NCBI GenBank assembly: GCA_036245805.1
Contig: BTRK01000005.1
Location: 6,758,001 to 6,822,000 of the forward strand
DNA length: 64,000 nt
Direction: 5' to 3'
From: Pristionchus mayeri
Lineage: Eukaryota; Nematoda; Chromadorea; Rhabditida; Neodiplogasteridae
Positions 1 to 9,709 of this stretch are shown piece after piece; within the stretch, counting starts at the first letter, position 1; the number at the start of each line of letters is the position of its first letter. The notes under the pieces were generated by a model that made no database searches, was not told the DNA's origin, and saw nothing but the letters and a program-made list of their open reading frames with translations. The translations under genes and the position numbers were made by a program.

Positions 1-170
1 CCCTCGCTGTTCGGCCTATACCAAGAGTTTGCCCGGTTATTATGTGCAAATGGTAAGTAGTATTAAGCATTTGTTTTTTTATGTCCAAATTTTGCAGAAT
101 TTAACTGATGTCATCCTCAAAGTGAATGATTCCAGCGAGCAAAACAAGCCTATTCATTATTTGATCGAAG
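1..170 (+). CDS. 3' part of an unidentified gene (two exons)
   Basis: Two exons are visible, 1-52 and 98-170, joined by a 45-bp intron with a GTAAGT donor and a TTTGCAG acceptor. In the only frame open through both, the second exon reads NLTDVILKVNDSSEQN and on to IHYLIEG, ending in phase 1 before GTGAGA. The gene starts before the window. The next intron receives a mariner at about 206. The following exons may be the tandem repeat exons from 1161 on, but phases do not prove this. I do not recognise the protein. Confidence 0.45.
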
Positions 171-205
171 GTGAGAACACTGATCCTTTTCTTTGTTGAA
201 TGTTA

Positions 206-1157
206 TATTGGGGTGTCCGGAAAGTTGGTATATTTTTGTTTTTGTTTTTATTTGTTATTCAATGCTTTACAATTCTCAGTGACCAATGTATGCCCCTTCT
301 TTCTCACTACCTCCCTCCAGCGATTGGGCAGGGTCTCGATTCCTCTCTTCCAGAATGCGGGTTTCTTCGAGACCGCCCAGTTCACGAAAGCCCTCACAAC
401 TTCATCACAAGCTCTCACAACGCCCTCACAAGCTCGTCCATTTTCTTCTGGGTCATCTTCGCTCGATGTGGGCGAGCATTGTCCATCAGAAGAAGAATTT
501 TGCCCTGGTTCAGGAGTCTGGGAGGGACTCTGATCGCGACTTCTTCCAGTTGTTCAGAGAAGAGGTCGGCATTGATGCTGGTGCCAGGGGCGAGGATCTC
601 CCAGTAGATGGGACCGAGCACTGAGAAGAAGAAGCAGAGGAGTTCCTTCTTTCCATGCTCTTCCTTCTTCGGGACGGGCGTGGGCTTCTCATCTGCATCC
701 ACCCATTGCAGTCTCCTCACAGGGTTATCGTACGTGATCCACTTCTCATCTGTAGCGATGATGGAATTGACCCATCGAAGATTGGATCTACGATGGAGTA
801 ATTCCCGACAGACTTGAACACGATTTTTCAGCTGTTCGGGGGGGGGGGGAGGTCATGGGGAATCACTTGTGAGAGTTTCGGCTTCTTCCCAGATCGATGG
901 AGGGTATCGGACACCGTTGATCTGGGAGTACCAGTATCCTTCTTCAACTCACGCACACTGTCCATGGGCTTGCGCTTCAGTGTGCGGAGAACGAGAGGCT
1001 GATCGAGGGAGGGAGGGCGTCCAGAGCAGGGTTGATCATCGAGACCAAACTCCCCTTTCTTGAAGCGGGAGAACCACTTATAGCAGAAGGGTATGGCTCC
1101 TTCCGACTGGGCCAGGGCAGAGTGGGCCTCCTTCACGGATCGGTCAAGACGGTAGTA
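206..1157 (-). mobile_element. Truncated mariner element with decayed transposase
   Basis: The left terminal repeat (TTGGGGTGTCCGGAAAGTTG) lies at about 208-227. No matching inverted end exists on the right, so the element is truncated there, directly against a repeat exon of the neighbouring gene. The minus strand (276-1136) encodes a mariner-type transposase in pieces: a helix-turn-helix part (YKWFSRFKKGEFGLDDQPCS), then the catalytic motifs ATDEKW and LLMDNARPH, and a C-terminal WKRGIETLPNRW-like end. The reading frame breaks at a run of ten G near 840-849. A deletion near 330-425 removes the region that should hold the third catalytic Asp. It is a dead copy. Confidence 0.85.
276..1136 (-). 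pseudogene. Mariner transposase pseudogene
   Basis: Members of this family cut and paste DNA with a DD34D catalytic triad. Here the first two Asp are readable (in ATDEKW and MDNARPH) but the PYSPDLAPSD-type block with the third Asp is deleted. The frame also shifts at the poly-G run around 845 and again near 420. The N terminus is missing at the truncated right edge. The copy cannot encode an active enzyme. Confidence 0.8.
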
Positions 1158-1160
1158 ATG

Positions 1161-2306
1161 AAGCCTTCAGAGGAAAACAATTCACTGACGATCGCGTTCC
1201 TCGCACACAAAAAACGTCATAAAGACCCGGCCAACGATTCGATGTTCATGGTTGATTATCGTACTTCAAACAATCGTAAAATGCAATTTAAGCACAGGAA
1301 CATTGAATATAAAATTCCAAATAGTAATGGATCAGTTGCATTACATGTAAAGCCCAAATATACAATTTATTTGAGCCTTTACAAAATACTTATTTTAGAT
1401 TGGTGAACACGAAGATTCGAACAATACCCGGACGAACGAGTTCCTCACTTACCAAGAACGATGTAAACAACGAAAAGAATTGGATGCTACGTTCTTAGTA
1501 AGCTAAACATAATTCCTTAGTTCTAATAATATAATGTTTCTCAGATATTCTTTTTTCAGCAATGCTGCCTAATGTGCACTTTTAGACTGAGGTATATGAT
1601 AATGCAAATAATTCTCTGACAAACCAGTTCCTCGCATACCAGGAACGATGCAAGCAGCGAGAAGAATCGGATAATAAGTTCCTCGTAAGTTTACCAAAGA
1701 ACGGTTATTCCAGTTATCCTAAGCTTCACTTTTTTCATCAATTTTTCTTCGATTAATGTATAATTTTCAGTCACGGGATCGTGAATATTCGAACAATACC
1801 CTGACCGATGCTTTCCTTGCATACAAGGAACAGCATAAATGCTCGGCCAACGATTCTTTGCTCATGGTATAATTTATAAATTCCATCAAAATATATTCAT
1901 GTTATATGATGCAATTGATGGGAATCATGACTTACGTTATCATCTGATATTGGGGTTGTGCCAAGCTCAATAATATCATTTATTTTTTTCAATTTTGCCT
2001 CATCTAAAGCTCTATTTTCGGTTGAGGGGCATGATGATTCTAACAATACCCTGACGAACGCGTTCCTCGAATACCAGAAACGATGCAAACCGCGAGAGGA
2101 ATCGAATACTAAAATATATGTATGTTTACAAATTTTTTTCAACAGTATCTAAAAAATATTCCCTGATCACCATCTTCATCAATGTTACCTCGATTAATGA
2201 ACAATTGCAGGTGGGAATGCATGACTATGCAAACAATACGCTGACAAACGAGTTTCTAGCATGCTGGAAACGAAAGCGCGGAGAACTAGACAATGATACT
2301 GCATTC
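1161..2306 (+). CDS. Tandem array of homologous repeat exons, unknown protein
   Basis: Six or more exons of 96-99 bp encode copies of one ~33-residue unit: ~1161-1250, 1399-1497, 1586-1684, 1771-1866, 2021-2119 and 2211-2306. All intact copies start and end in phase 0. The consensus is NNTLTNxFLxYxxRCKxREE followed by a short acidic tail ending in F-L or M. Introns before copies 4 and 6 also share sequence (a CATCAAT...CGATTAATG stretch), so exon and intron were duplicated together. Copy 1 is shortened by the adjacent mariner. Copy 5 has TTTTCG where the acceptor should be TTTTCAG, so it is probably skipped or makes the gene defective. The unit is hydrophilic and looks helical. I do not recognise a domain. 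Confidence 0.65.
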
Positions 2307-2424
2307 GTTAGTTTTTAACAATTGAAGTTCATTACAAATATTGATCAATCACGTAATCACAAGTGCGTAGTGTACATTTGTAGTCGGAGTATAACGAATA
2401 ACCTCGACTTATTACACATTTCAG

Positions 2425-2811
2425 TTCTCATGCGAATACTCGTTGTTTATGGAGCCAGTGCACGAATCGGATGGGGCGGGACACGGAGATCGGATAGTGG
2501 CATACATGACAGTAGTGATTTCGTCGAAGAAGAAATTGATGATGATAAACAAGAGGAAATAACTCAAGGAATAGATGAAGACGAAGTATCAGCCGGCGTG
2601 GCGATGCGAGGACATGATGAGAACCAGGACGAGAATCCAGATCCGTTCGAAGACAATATACGATTTGCATGCATTCTTCATTCAATCTTTGAATAAGTTA
2701 GGAAAAAAACTATTTTCAAGCAATTCCAGGCCCATCTCAAGTACTTCGGCATGCGTAGCACGAAGGGCTTTCGGAATCCGAAAAGAAAGTGGAACGAATG
2801 GATTCTGGTAC
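2425..2811 (+). CDS. Probable downstream exons of the repeat-exon gene
   Basis: An acceptor (ACATTTCAG) at 2424 opens a region with two protein-like frames: FMEPVHESDGAGHGDR in phase with the repeat exons, and a long acidic frame with DFVEEEIDDDKQEEI to a stop at 2694-2696. A further exon, about 2730-2811, reads KYFGMRSTKGFRNPKRKWNE if entered in phase 0. The phases of these pieces do not all agree, so the true splicing is unresolved and the locus may be decayed. An exon-like piece also lies at about 3105-3187 (RSLIAMARSSSSTLRRIG). Confidence 0.35.
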
Positions 2812-3354
2812 GAATCTTTTTTGATAATACAATTTTTTATCGAGTTATAAACACAGCATAGGCGGTAATGGCACAGCGGAGAAAAAATATGTACTTTTTC
2901 AATTACATTTATAATGTGTACCCAAGTAGTTCAACACCAGAAAAAAATATCTTCTATTAGGGCTTCCCCTTCTCCACGCCGGAGCTTTACAATCGCCTAG
3001 GAGAAGTGAGAGAACAATGCAATAAGTGTATACATCTTCCCGAGCAGCGTTCATGATGATTATTATGATGATGATATTTTCATGAAAAAAACATATCAAA
3101 AGTATGAACATCAATTGTGCATTCAGAAGTCTGATTGCAATGGCCCGATCTAGTTCTTCGACACTACGGAGGATTGGAAGAACCAAGTAAGTATTTATTT
3201 CTCCTAGAATACATTTTGTTGACCAAAATATGGACTTATACTGTATAAGTTATACATTGCTGCCGAAGACATAGTGAAGAATGTGACATTGCAACAAAGT
3301 CGCTTATAACTAGTCGGTTATGAGAATCATTAGATATAATTGTATTCATTGAAG

Positions 3355-5120
3355 TCGGTTCCCGCCTTCAAATTCATACGCGAGAACGAAATCGCCGAGG
3401 ACAGGGGACAAGCGATACGATTGAGTGCGAAGACTATCGATGTAAGCAAGCCATGATTCTGAATTTCTAGTCTCATAAAAATATCTTCGATGTTAATTTC
3501 TCCTTGTGTGTTTATGTGAATGCAATAGATTTACAATAATACAATGCAATATTTTACATGTCAGTATCACTGTTCATGCGTGGGAGGCGTCTGCTTTCCT
3601 GAAACATGCGAGTGCATCCTGCGATCCGCGATGGTCAGTTTTGTATCTCGTTTAGTTTATTTTTTTTAAATTTTGTAAGTATCAGCAATCTATCATTCGG
3701 TAAGTTCTGACAATTGTGTACTCGATGAAAAGAGTGACATGTAGAAGTGGATGCGCGAGTTTTCGGTGGGTGGCATTTTGCTTGCTTGACAACTTTCCTC
3801 TGCATTTTCAACTCGATTGACATGAAGGCCCTTTAATTTTCATCACTACATTTTACATTCCGAGAAAAGACACACGCATTTTAGTTTGTTTGATTGAATA
3901 GTGATATTCATTTTTTTTTGTTTTACTTAGTATTACTCAATTTGTAAATCCTTAGAAGGGCTTATCTGAAAAGATGTATTCTTCGTCATCAACCCACTGA
4001 AGAAGGGCAACTCGTCGAGGATGATCTGCCATTCGTTCTTCCCCAACGTAGCTTTCATCAGGTAACTATGTTCAATTAAACGTCTTTAAATTTGTGTGAC
4101 CCGTCGATTTAAAGCAGGATAAACCCTTAGCTTAAATTAGGATGCCGTATTCATGTACAGATAGGATCCTTGAACAATAATGTAAATTCAAAAGTTGAAG
4201 TATCTAGCTCAACTTTGAGCCGAGCTGCACGCGTTTGCAGTTTCTACAGGGTTTACATACAGTGCTCTCGTCATTGCCAAGGGATTCCGCGCAGAATTTT
4301 CCGTGGATTCGGGTCCTTTAAAAACGTTGTCAGAATACGATAAACTGACTTAATTTTAAAACAAATCATTGTAGGCTTTTCCTTGGAGGAATGAAGTCCG
4401 TAGATGCAAAGTGTATGATCTACGCCATGGACCCATTGGAAGCCGGTTAGCACATATTTATTTTGTATTGTTCTTTAGTTTGATGTTTTCTCAATATGAA
4501 CGAACACGGGGGGGGTTAATTCATTAATGCTATTAACACGTTAGATTTTCGATTCACATATCTATTGTGTCAACAATCGAGTCGCTGAAGTATCAACACT
4601 GCCACCCTGCCTCGAATAGATATCCATATCATTCAGGAGAGTTATGTACCTCAACTACGGCGACGACTTTGGCATCAAGCGGTCGTTCTGTGGATACACG
4701 CAGGAGTTGTGTCATTATAAGAACATCATGAACTGGCTCAAGCACGCGACCATTGATCAGGCGAGTGAGCTATCAAAGTAACTGATACAAAAGATGCATA
4801 TGATATTATGAAGTGAATTCCCAAATGCACTAAACGGTTAGGTGGTGAAGTGAATTCCCAAATGCACTAAACGGTTAGGTGGCGGTTAGGTGCGGTTGAT
4901 TCAAAATACAAACAAAAATTCCTTTCCAGGGCCGACTGATGCTTATCAATCGGGAAATGAAAAAGAGGTTGCGAATGAAGGAGGTCTCACTTTTTTCAAA
5001 CGTATTTTCTCGAAAAAATATGAATTCTGAAAATATCCTTGTTATTGTTTTTTGCAGAGGGAAGACGAAGCCCGGAGGATAATTGAAGGGAAGAAACCAG
5101 TTGAGAAGCGATATGAATGA
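3355..5120 (+). CDS. Multi-exon gene of unknown function
   Basis: The C-terminal exons are well supported: 3565-3633, 3959-4061, ~4241-4325, 4375-4445, 4637-4760, 4930-4983 and 5058-5120 with a TGA stop. They read on through CSRHCQGIPRRIFRG, AFPWRNEVRRCKVYDLRHG, RVMYLNYGDDFGIKRSFCGY and a charged tail ending KPVEKRYE. The chain from 4375 to the stop is phase-consistent. The intron after 4760 would start with GC (CAG|GCGAGT), a permitted minor donor. An exon at 3355-3441 (FKFIRENEIAEDRGQ) probably belongs too. The junction before 4241 is out of phase by one, so a small exon is missing from my model. The protein is basic and Cys-containing. I cannot name a family. Confidence 0.6.
4810..4883. 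repeat. Two-copy 37-bp tandem repeat in an intron
   Basis: The unit starting GAAGTGAATTCCCAAATGCA occurs at 4810-4846 and again at 4847-4883 without change. It is followed by a partial GCGGTTAGGTGCGGTT run. It lies inside the intron between 4760 and 4930. Confidence 0.9.
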
Positions 5121-5319
5121 ACACGATTTGTACTTTGATTCTGACTAGATCTATACTATTCCCGTCTAGGAGTACTATTTGTGCACATTTTGTATTAAAG
5201 TTGATTCCTTAATTGATTTGTGTAAACAAAAAAGTGTACGCAACATAAGACCGCAACGGGTTCATTTTATCGTTATTAACATGATAATATCAACGTTATC
5301 ATCAGCGTTTGGCCAAGGT

Positions 5320-5758
5320 TCAATCGTGGCAGCACAGTGTTTTCTGTCCACCCCAGCACGCTCTGGAAACATTTAGTTATAACAGATTCAAATATCTTGA
5401 ATAATTGTGAACATGAGCAAACAATATTCTTCTAAAGAAATAATTATTACAAAAGGCATTTTTCAATGCAAAAGTTCAAGTGTTTGCATCTTTATAAGAA
5501 CATTTTTCATACACTGCAACGTTGTGGGAAAATATGCATACAATACATATGTTTCTGTTGATTCTATTCTTGCACTAACCCCCCCCCCCAAAAAAAAAAA
5601 TTAACTTACAATTAGTGAAAATAGTATAATTGAAGCACTCACGCTCCGAAATAGGCCATTTTCGAATCTCCACCTCCTCCCATTCTCGTCATCTCCGTTG
5701 ATCCCTCGGGGCAATCGGGGCTGCCGCAGAAGGGAGCAGTTCCGCGCCACTCGCAATA
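5320..5758 (-). CDS. Small Cys-rich protein, paralog 1 (5' exon not found)
   Basis: Two exons: 5758-5643 (116 bp) and 5362-5320. The product reads YCEWRGTAPFCGSPDCPEGS, a Gly-rich turn, then ACWGGQKTLCCHD and stop. The spacing CEWxGxAPFC...C...CW/C-G...LCC is shared with the gene at 6724-7294, and the 116-bp exon has the same length and phases. By analogy it should be a secreted peptide of about 90 residues with an N-terminal signal exon, but I found no such exon between 5759 and 6723, so this copy is partial or its first exon is diverged. The fold and function are unknown to me. Confidence 0.6.
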
Positions 5759-6723
5759 CTATATCGAACAGTTGAAGCGAACACTGATTATGGATTGCAT
5801 AGAAACATGGTGTCATGATGCACTTCACAACAAACACCAATACTCGAGGAACGGGAAAATACTTGCAGTAAACATTTCCATTCGTCGAGTATCATTATAT
5901 GGTCTGAACGTTATCATGACATATTTCTTTGGCATCCAGCCTACTATCTCAGTATGATAAACGGTTATGACTCAATGAGACACCTTGTTAGACAATCGAT
6001 TGTTTATATTGATTCCAATCCATTATTATCAAATTACTTAAACCAGGACAAACTTTGTACGCGGTATTCTTCATTTTTCAAAACTAACTTAAACTAAGTT
6101 TGACAACGATTGCCATCTTCGAGAAGAGATATATTAAACTTAAATCACTGACTTTAGGTTTTCCCGAGGATATGACCTCTTTGTCGCAACATGTGTCGGG
6201 CTTGTACCTGTTAAATGCAATTGGAAAAGTGTTTCATGTTCAGACTATACAACTTGAAAAGTGATCCATTTTAGTTTCGAATGGGGCTTTTTTGCCGTAT
6301 TTTGCAAGCGCTTAATCGGGATCGAAAAAAGTAAGGAATTTACCGAATCCCGAACGATCCAGTCTTCACGGCTCTCTGAAAAACCTCGACTCGGCCTGGA
6401 ATTTAACTATATTAACTCTAATAATTTTGATATTGATTGTTCTATGCCACCTTTAGCGCACTGTCCACCATCCATCGTGTTTTGGTCGCAGCGCTGAATG
6501 GAAACGAGTTAGTATTATTATATTTTGAACATAAAAATGTCCGTATGTGCACTGCAACACAATTGTAACTTATGATCACTACAACACAATTCACGTCCAT
6601 ATGAATACGCTAATAATGCAATTTAAATGGACCGTTGTTATGAACATCCCATACAATCCTGATCCGAATTTTGTGTTTGGTCTTATTTTGAATCGATTAC
6701 ATAATTACGGAGAGCAGTAATCT
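5759..6723. other. Spacer between the two Cys-rich paralogs
   Basis: No gene is supported here. A possible minus-strand exon (RCDQNTMDGGQCAKGG, about 6497-6430) has an acceptor-like CATTCAG but no partner exons. The missing signal-peptide exon of paralog 1 would be expected in this stretch. Confidence 0.4.
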
Positions 6724-7294
6724 TCATACCGTCTTCGGGTCCGATTTGACGATTTCCGTTGAGCAGCACAGAGTTTTCTCTCCCGTCCCACAACCTCTGA
6801 AAACGATGAGTGCACACTTTGCAAGTGCTCATGACCAATCGTGGTTCCAATCTCTCACCCTCCGAATAATGCAATTTTCGAATCTCCACTACCGTGTTTC
6901 CTCAGTATCTCCGTCTGCCCCTCGCGACAAGAGTGACTTCCGCAGAATGGCGCATGCCCCAACCACTCGCATTCCTGAATTGGCACTAGCTTTTTTAAAT
7001 TTAGTCCTGTATCATATTACGGTTCAATCGACGGACACCATTGCCTTGTCCAATCTAACCCCTACAGAATGAATGATGCACGGACGATACAATATATCAT
7101 CTGACGAACTTTTTTTACTACTGCGATATTGATTTTTTTCGACGTTGTAATGAGATTCAAAAATATGCCTATGAGAAACATCAACTTACAGGGATGTAGG
7201 CGTAGCTGCCACACACGAGCATAAGTGCAACAAGAGATAAGACTAAAATATCACATACGGTATCGATACTATGATTAATCAAACCTCGAAGCAT
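6724..7294 (-). CDS. Small secreted Cys-rich protein, paralog 2 (97 aa)
   Basis: A complete three-exon model: 7294-7190, 6974-6859 and 6796-6724, giving 97 residues. Exon 1 begins MLRGLINHSIDTVCD and then has the hydrophobic core ILVLSLVALMLVCGSYA, a signal peptide with a rather long n-region. The mature part is ECEWLGHAPFCGSHSCREGQ, a polar linker, GCGTGEKTLCC and the tail STEIVKSDPKTV. The exon edges are GTAAGT and GTGAGA donors with AATTCAG and TTTTCAG acceptors, and all phases agree. The Cys spacing matches paralog 1. The likely location is extracellular; the role is unknown. Confidence 0.8.
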
Positions 7295-7511
7295 CGCTAG
7301 TGGAAGAACTACGGTTGGATTACATTTTCGCATTTATTTTATACAGTCAAATTTTCTCAGGCGAGCTACACGTTGCACTGTTTGCAGAATGATTTCAGGA
7401 AGAAAGAAATATTGAGAAATCCAAAGTTTAAAACACCAATATTTCCTCTATTTTCTGCAAACATATTTATATTTCACACACGGACGGTTTTGGACAGTAC
7501 CTATGTTTTTA

Positions 7512-9259
7512 TGAGACGTTCCACGAGAAAACGTACTTCCACCACGGATGACTTTTTTGCAACCCCCCTCAATATTTTGTTGGTGAAGTTCCCATACCGA
7601 GTGCTGATATTTGGCGCAATATGAGTGGCTCTGGTGCACTTTCCGAAAAATGCCAGACCAGGCCCAAAAAATATCGGAAATTTCAAATTTTCAAAAAGTA
7701 TGATATTATAGGTTTTTCCGGAGTATTTTTTGATGAAAATAACGAAAAAGATAGTTTGGAAACCGAAAGAGGTCGATCAGTGGTCGAAAACCTAGATTTT
7801 CGCAGTTTTTTGGCTGTCCTGAAAAATTTATAATGTCATAACCATTTTGTTATTGCATTTTCGGAATCTACATGTAAAACTACCCTTTAAGTCAAATGTT
7901 CGCGCAATTTTATCAGTGCGCCCGGAACTTATGGTTCCCAGTAGAAGGCACGCTCATTGATCACTCTGGGAAAAGTGAAGTCTAATTTTGTGAATTGAGC
8001 TTCATTAGTACTATTTTGCATGCGCAATCTTATTTTTATATGATTTTGATTAATTTGAGACCTGGATGAAGTAGTTACAGGCCATATTTCTCAAAATTGA
8101 ATTTTTTTGTAAACTTGATTTTCTAGCTCTACGTGTTCCGCAAGATTTCGATTTTCAAAGTTGCGTAGAAATCGAATTCCAGCATCAACCTTATATTGAT
8201 TCGGTTATAATGACCTGAGATTGTCCCTAGTTCATTCTCAAGCAATTTGGAGAGCATCTGAGAAAATTTTATTTTGTCGGAAAAATTGCCCTGCCTTTTT
8301 TCTAGGCATGAAAACATGAAAAAAATAAAATTTTCTCGGATGCTCTCCAAATTGATTGAGAATGAACTAGGGATGATTCCAAGCTGTTACACGTGAATTA
8401 GTGTAATGTTGATGCTGGAATTCGATTTCTACGCAACTTTGAAAATCGAAAAAATACTAAAAAAGTCGGTTTTTGACGAATTTCATCGCATTTTCGATAG
8501 AATACTTCATAATATCAACAATAATTCATTTGAAATTAGTTTGAATTAATGTAATAACTCATTAAACATCGATTTTATCCCTGCTTGATCGATGCGAAGC
8601 ATAATTATATCCTCAATCTTGCGGTACACGTAGAGCTAGAAAATCGAGTTTACAAAAAAATTCAATTTTGAGAAATATGGCCTGTAACTGCTTCATCCAG
8701 GTCTCAAATGAATCAAAACCATATAAAAATAAGATGGCGCATGCAAAATAGTACTAATGAAGCTCAATTCACAAAATTAGACTTAACTTTTCCCAGAGTG
8801 ACCAATGAGCGTGCCTTCTACTGGGAACCATAAGTTCCGGGCGCACTGATAAAATTGAGCGAAAATTTGAGTTAAAGGGTAGTTTTACATGTAGATTCCG
8901 AAAATGCAATAACAAAATGGCTATAACATTATAAATGTTTCAGGACGCCCAAAAAACTGCAAAAATCTAGGTTTTCGACCACTGATCGACCTTTTTCGGT
9001 TTCCAAACTATCTTTTTCGTTATTTTCATCAAAAAATACCCCAGAAAAACCTATAATATCATACTTTTTGAAAATTTGAAATTTCCGATATTTTTTGGGC
9101 CTGGTCTGGCACTTTTCGGAAAGTGCACCAGAGCCACTCATATTGGGCCAAATATCAGCACTCGGTATGGGAACTTCACCAGCAAAATATTGAGGGGGTT
9201 GCAAAAAAAGTCATCCGTCGACCCCTCCCAAAAGCTACGTTTTCTCGTGGAACGTCTCT
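7512..9259. mobile_element. Long foldback (inverted-repeat) element FB1
   Basis: The arm starting GAGACGTTCCACGAGAAAAC at about 7513 is repeated in inverse orientation ending at 9258. The match runs inward for most of 0.8 kb to a centre near 8298, where ATTTGGAGAGCATC on the left meets its inverse on the right. The right arm holds about 180 bp near 8440-8620 that the left lacks. Open frames in the arms are mirror images of each other and do not resemble a protein. It lies between the Cys-rich pair and receptor A. Confidence 0.9.
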
Positions 9260-9709
9260 TATTTCATATACAATTGTCAGTATGTAGTTGATAATAACCA
9301 AGCTACTTTACAGCTAGTTTCAAGTATAAGTTTTTGATATCCGCTGAAGGAAAACAAACACATTCAGGAGGTCCACAGAATTTATTTATGACATTAAGCA
9401 AGGACAAAAAACTGCACCCACACATGAACACTTGTGGTACGTATTACAATAATAGTTTTAGCAAACATCAAATATCACGATACTCGCGGGTAAGGGTAAA
9501 GAGGTAAAATAGGTCCGTGTCAGAGTACATGGGAAACAATTCTAGGACAGTGTCGTATGCATCAGCATGCCAGAGAACATACAATTCCAGTGTTTCATAA
9601 ATTCACAACTCATTATCGGGTGCACCGCATGGAATACGCAAATACATATATATGTGCGATTTGAATTGATCATGCAGATATGAATCCTGATCGAAAAGTG
9701 TCCATTTAA
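9260..9709. other. Spacer downstream of receptor A
   Basis: AT-rich. I see no exon, repeat or RNA gene in it. Confidence 0.5.

Noticed and set aside
171..1063. Overlapping plus-strand frames
   Set aside because: They are shadows of the mariner transposase on the minus strand.
7621..9291. Several open frames of 60-90 codons on both strands
   Set aside because: They are mirror copies in the two arms of a foldback and show no codon or family signal.
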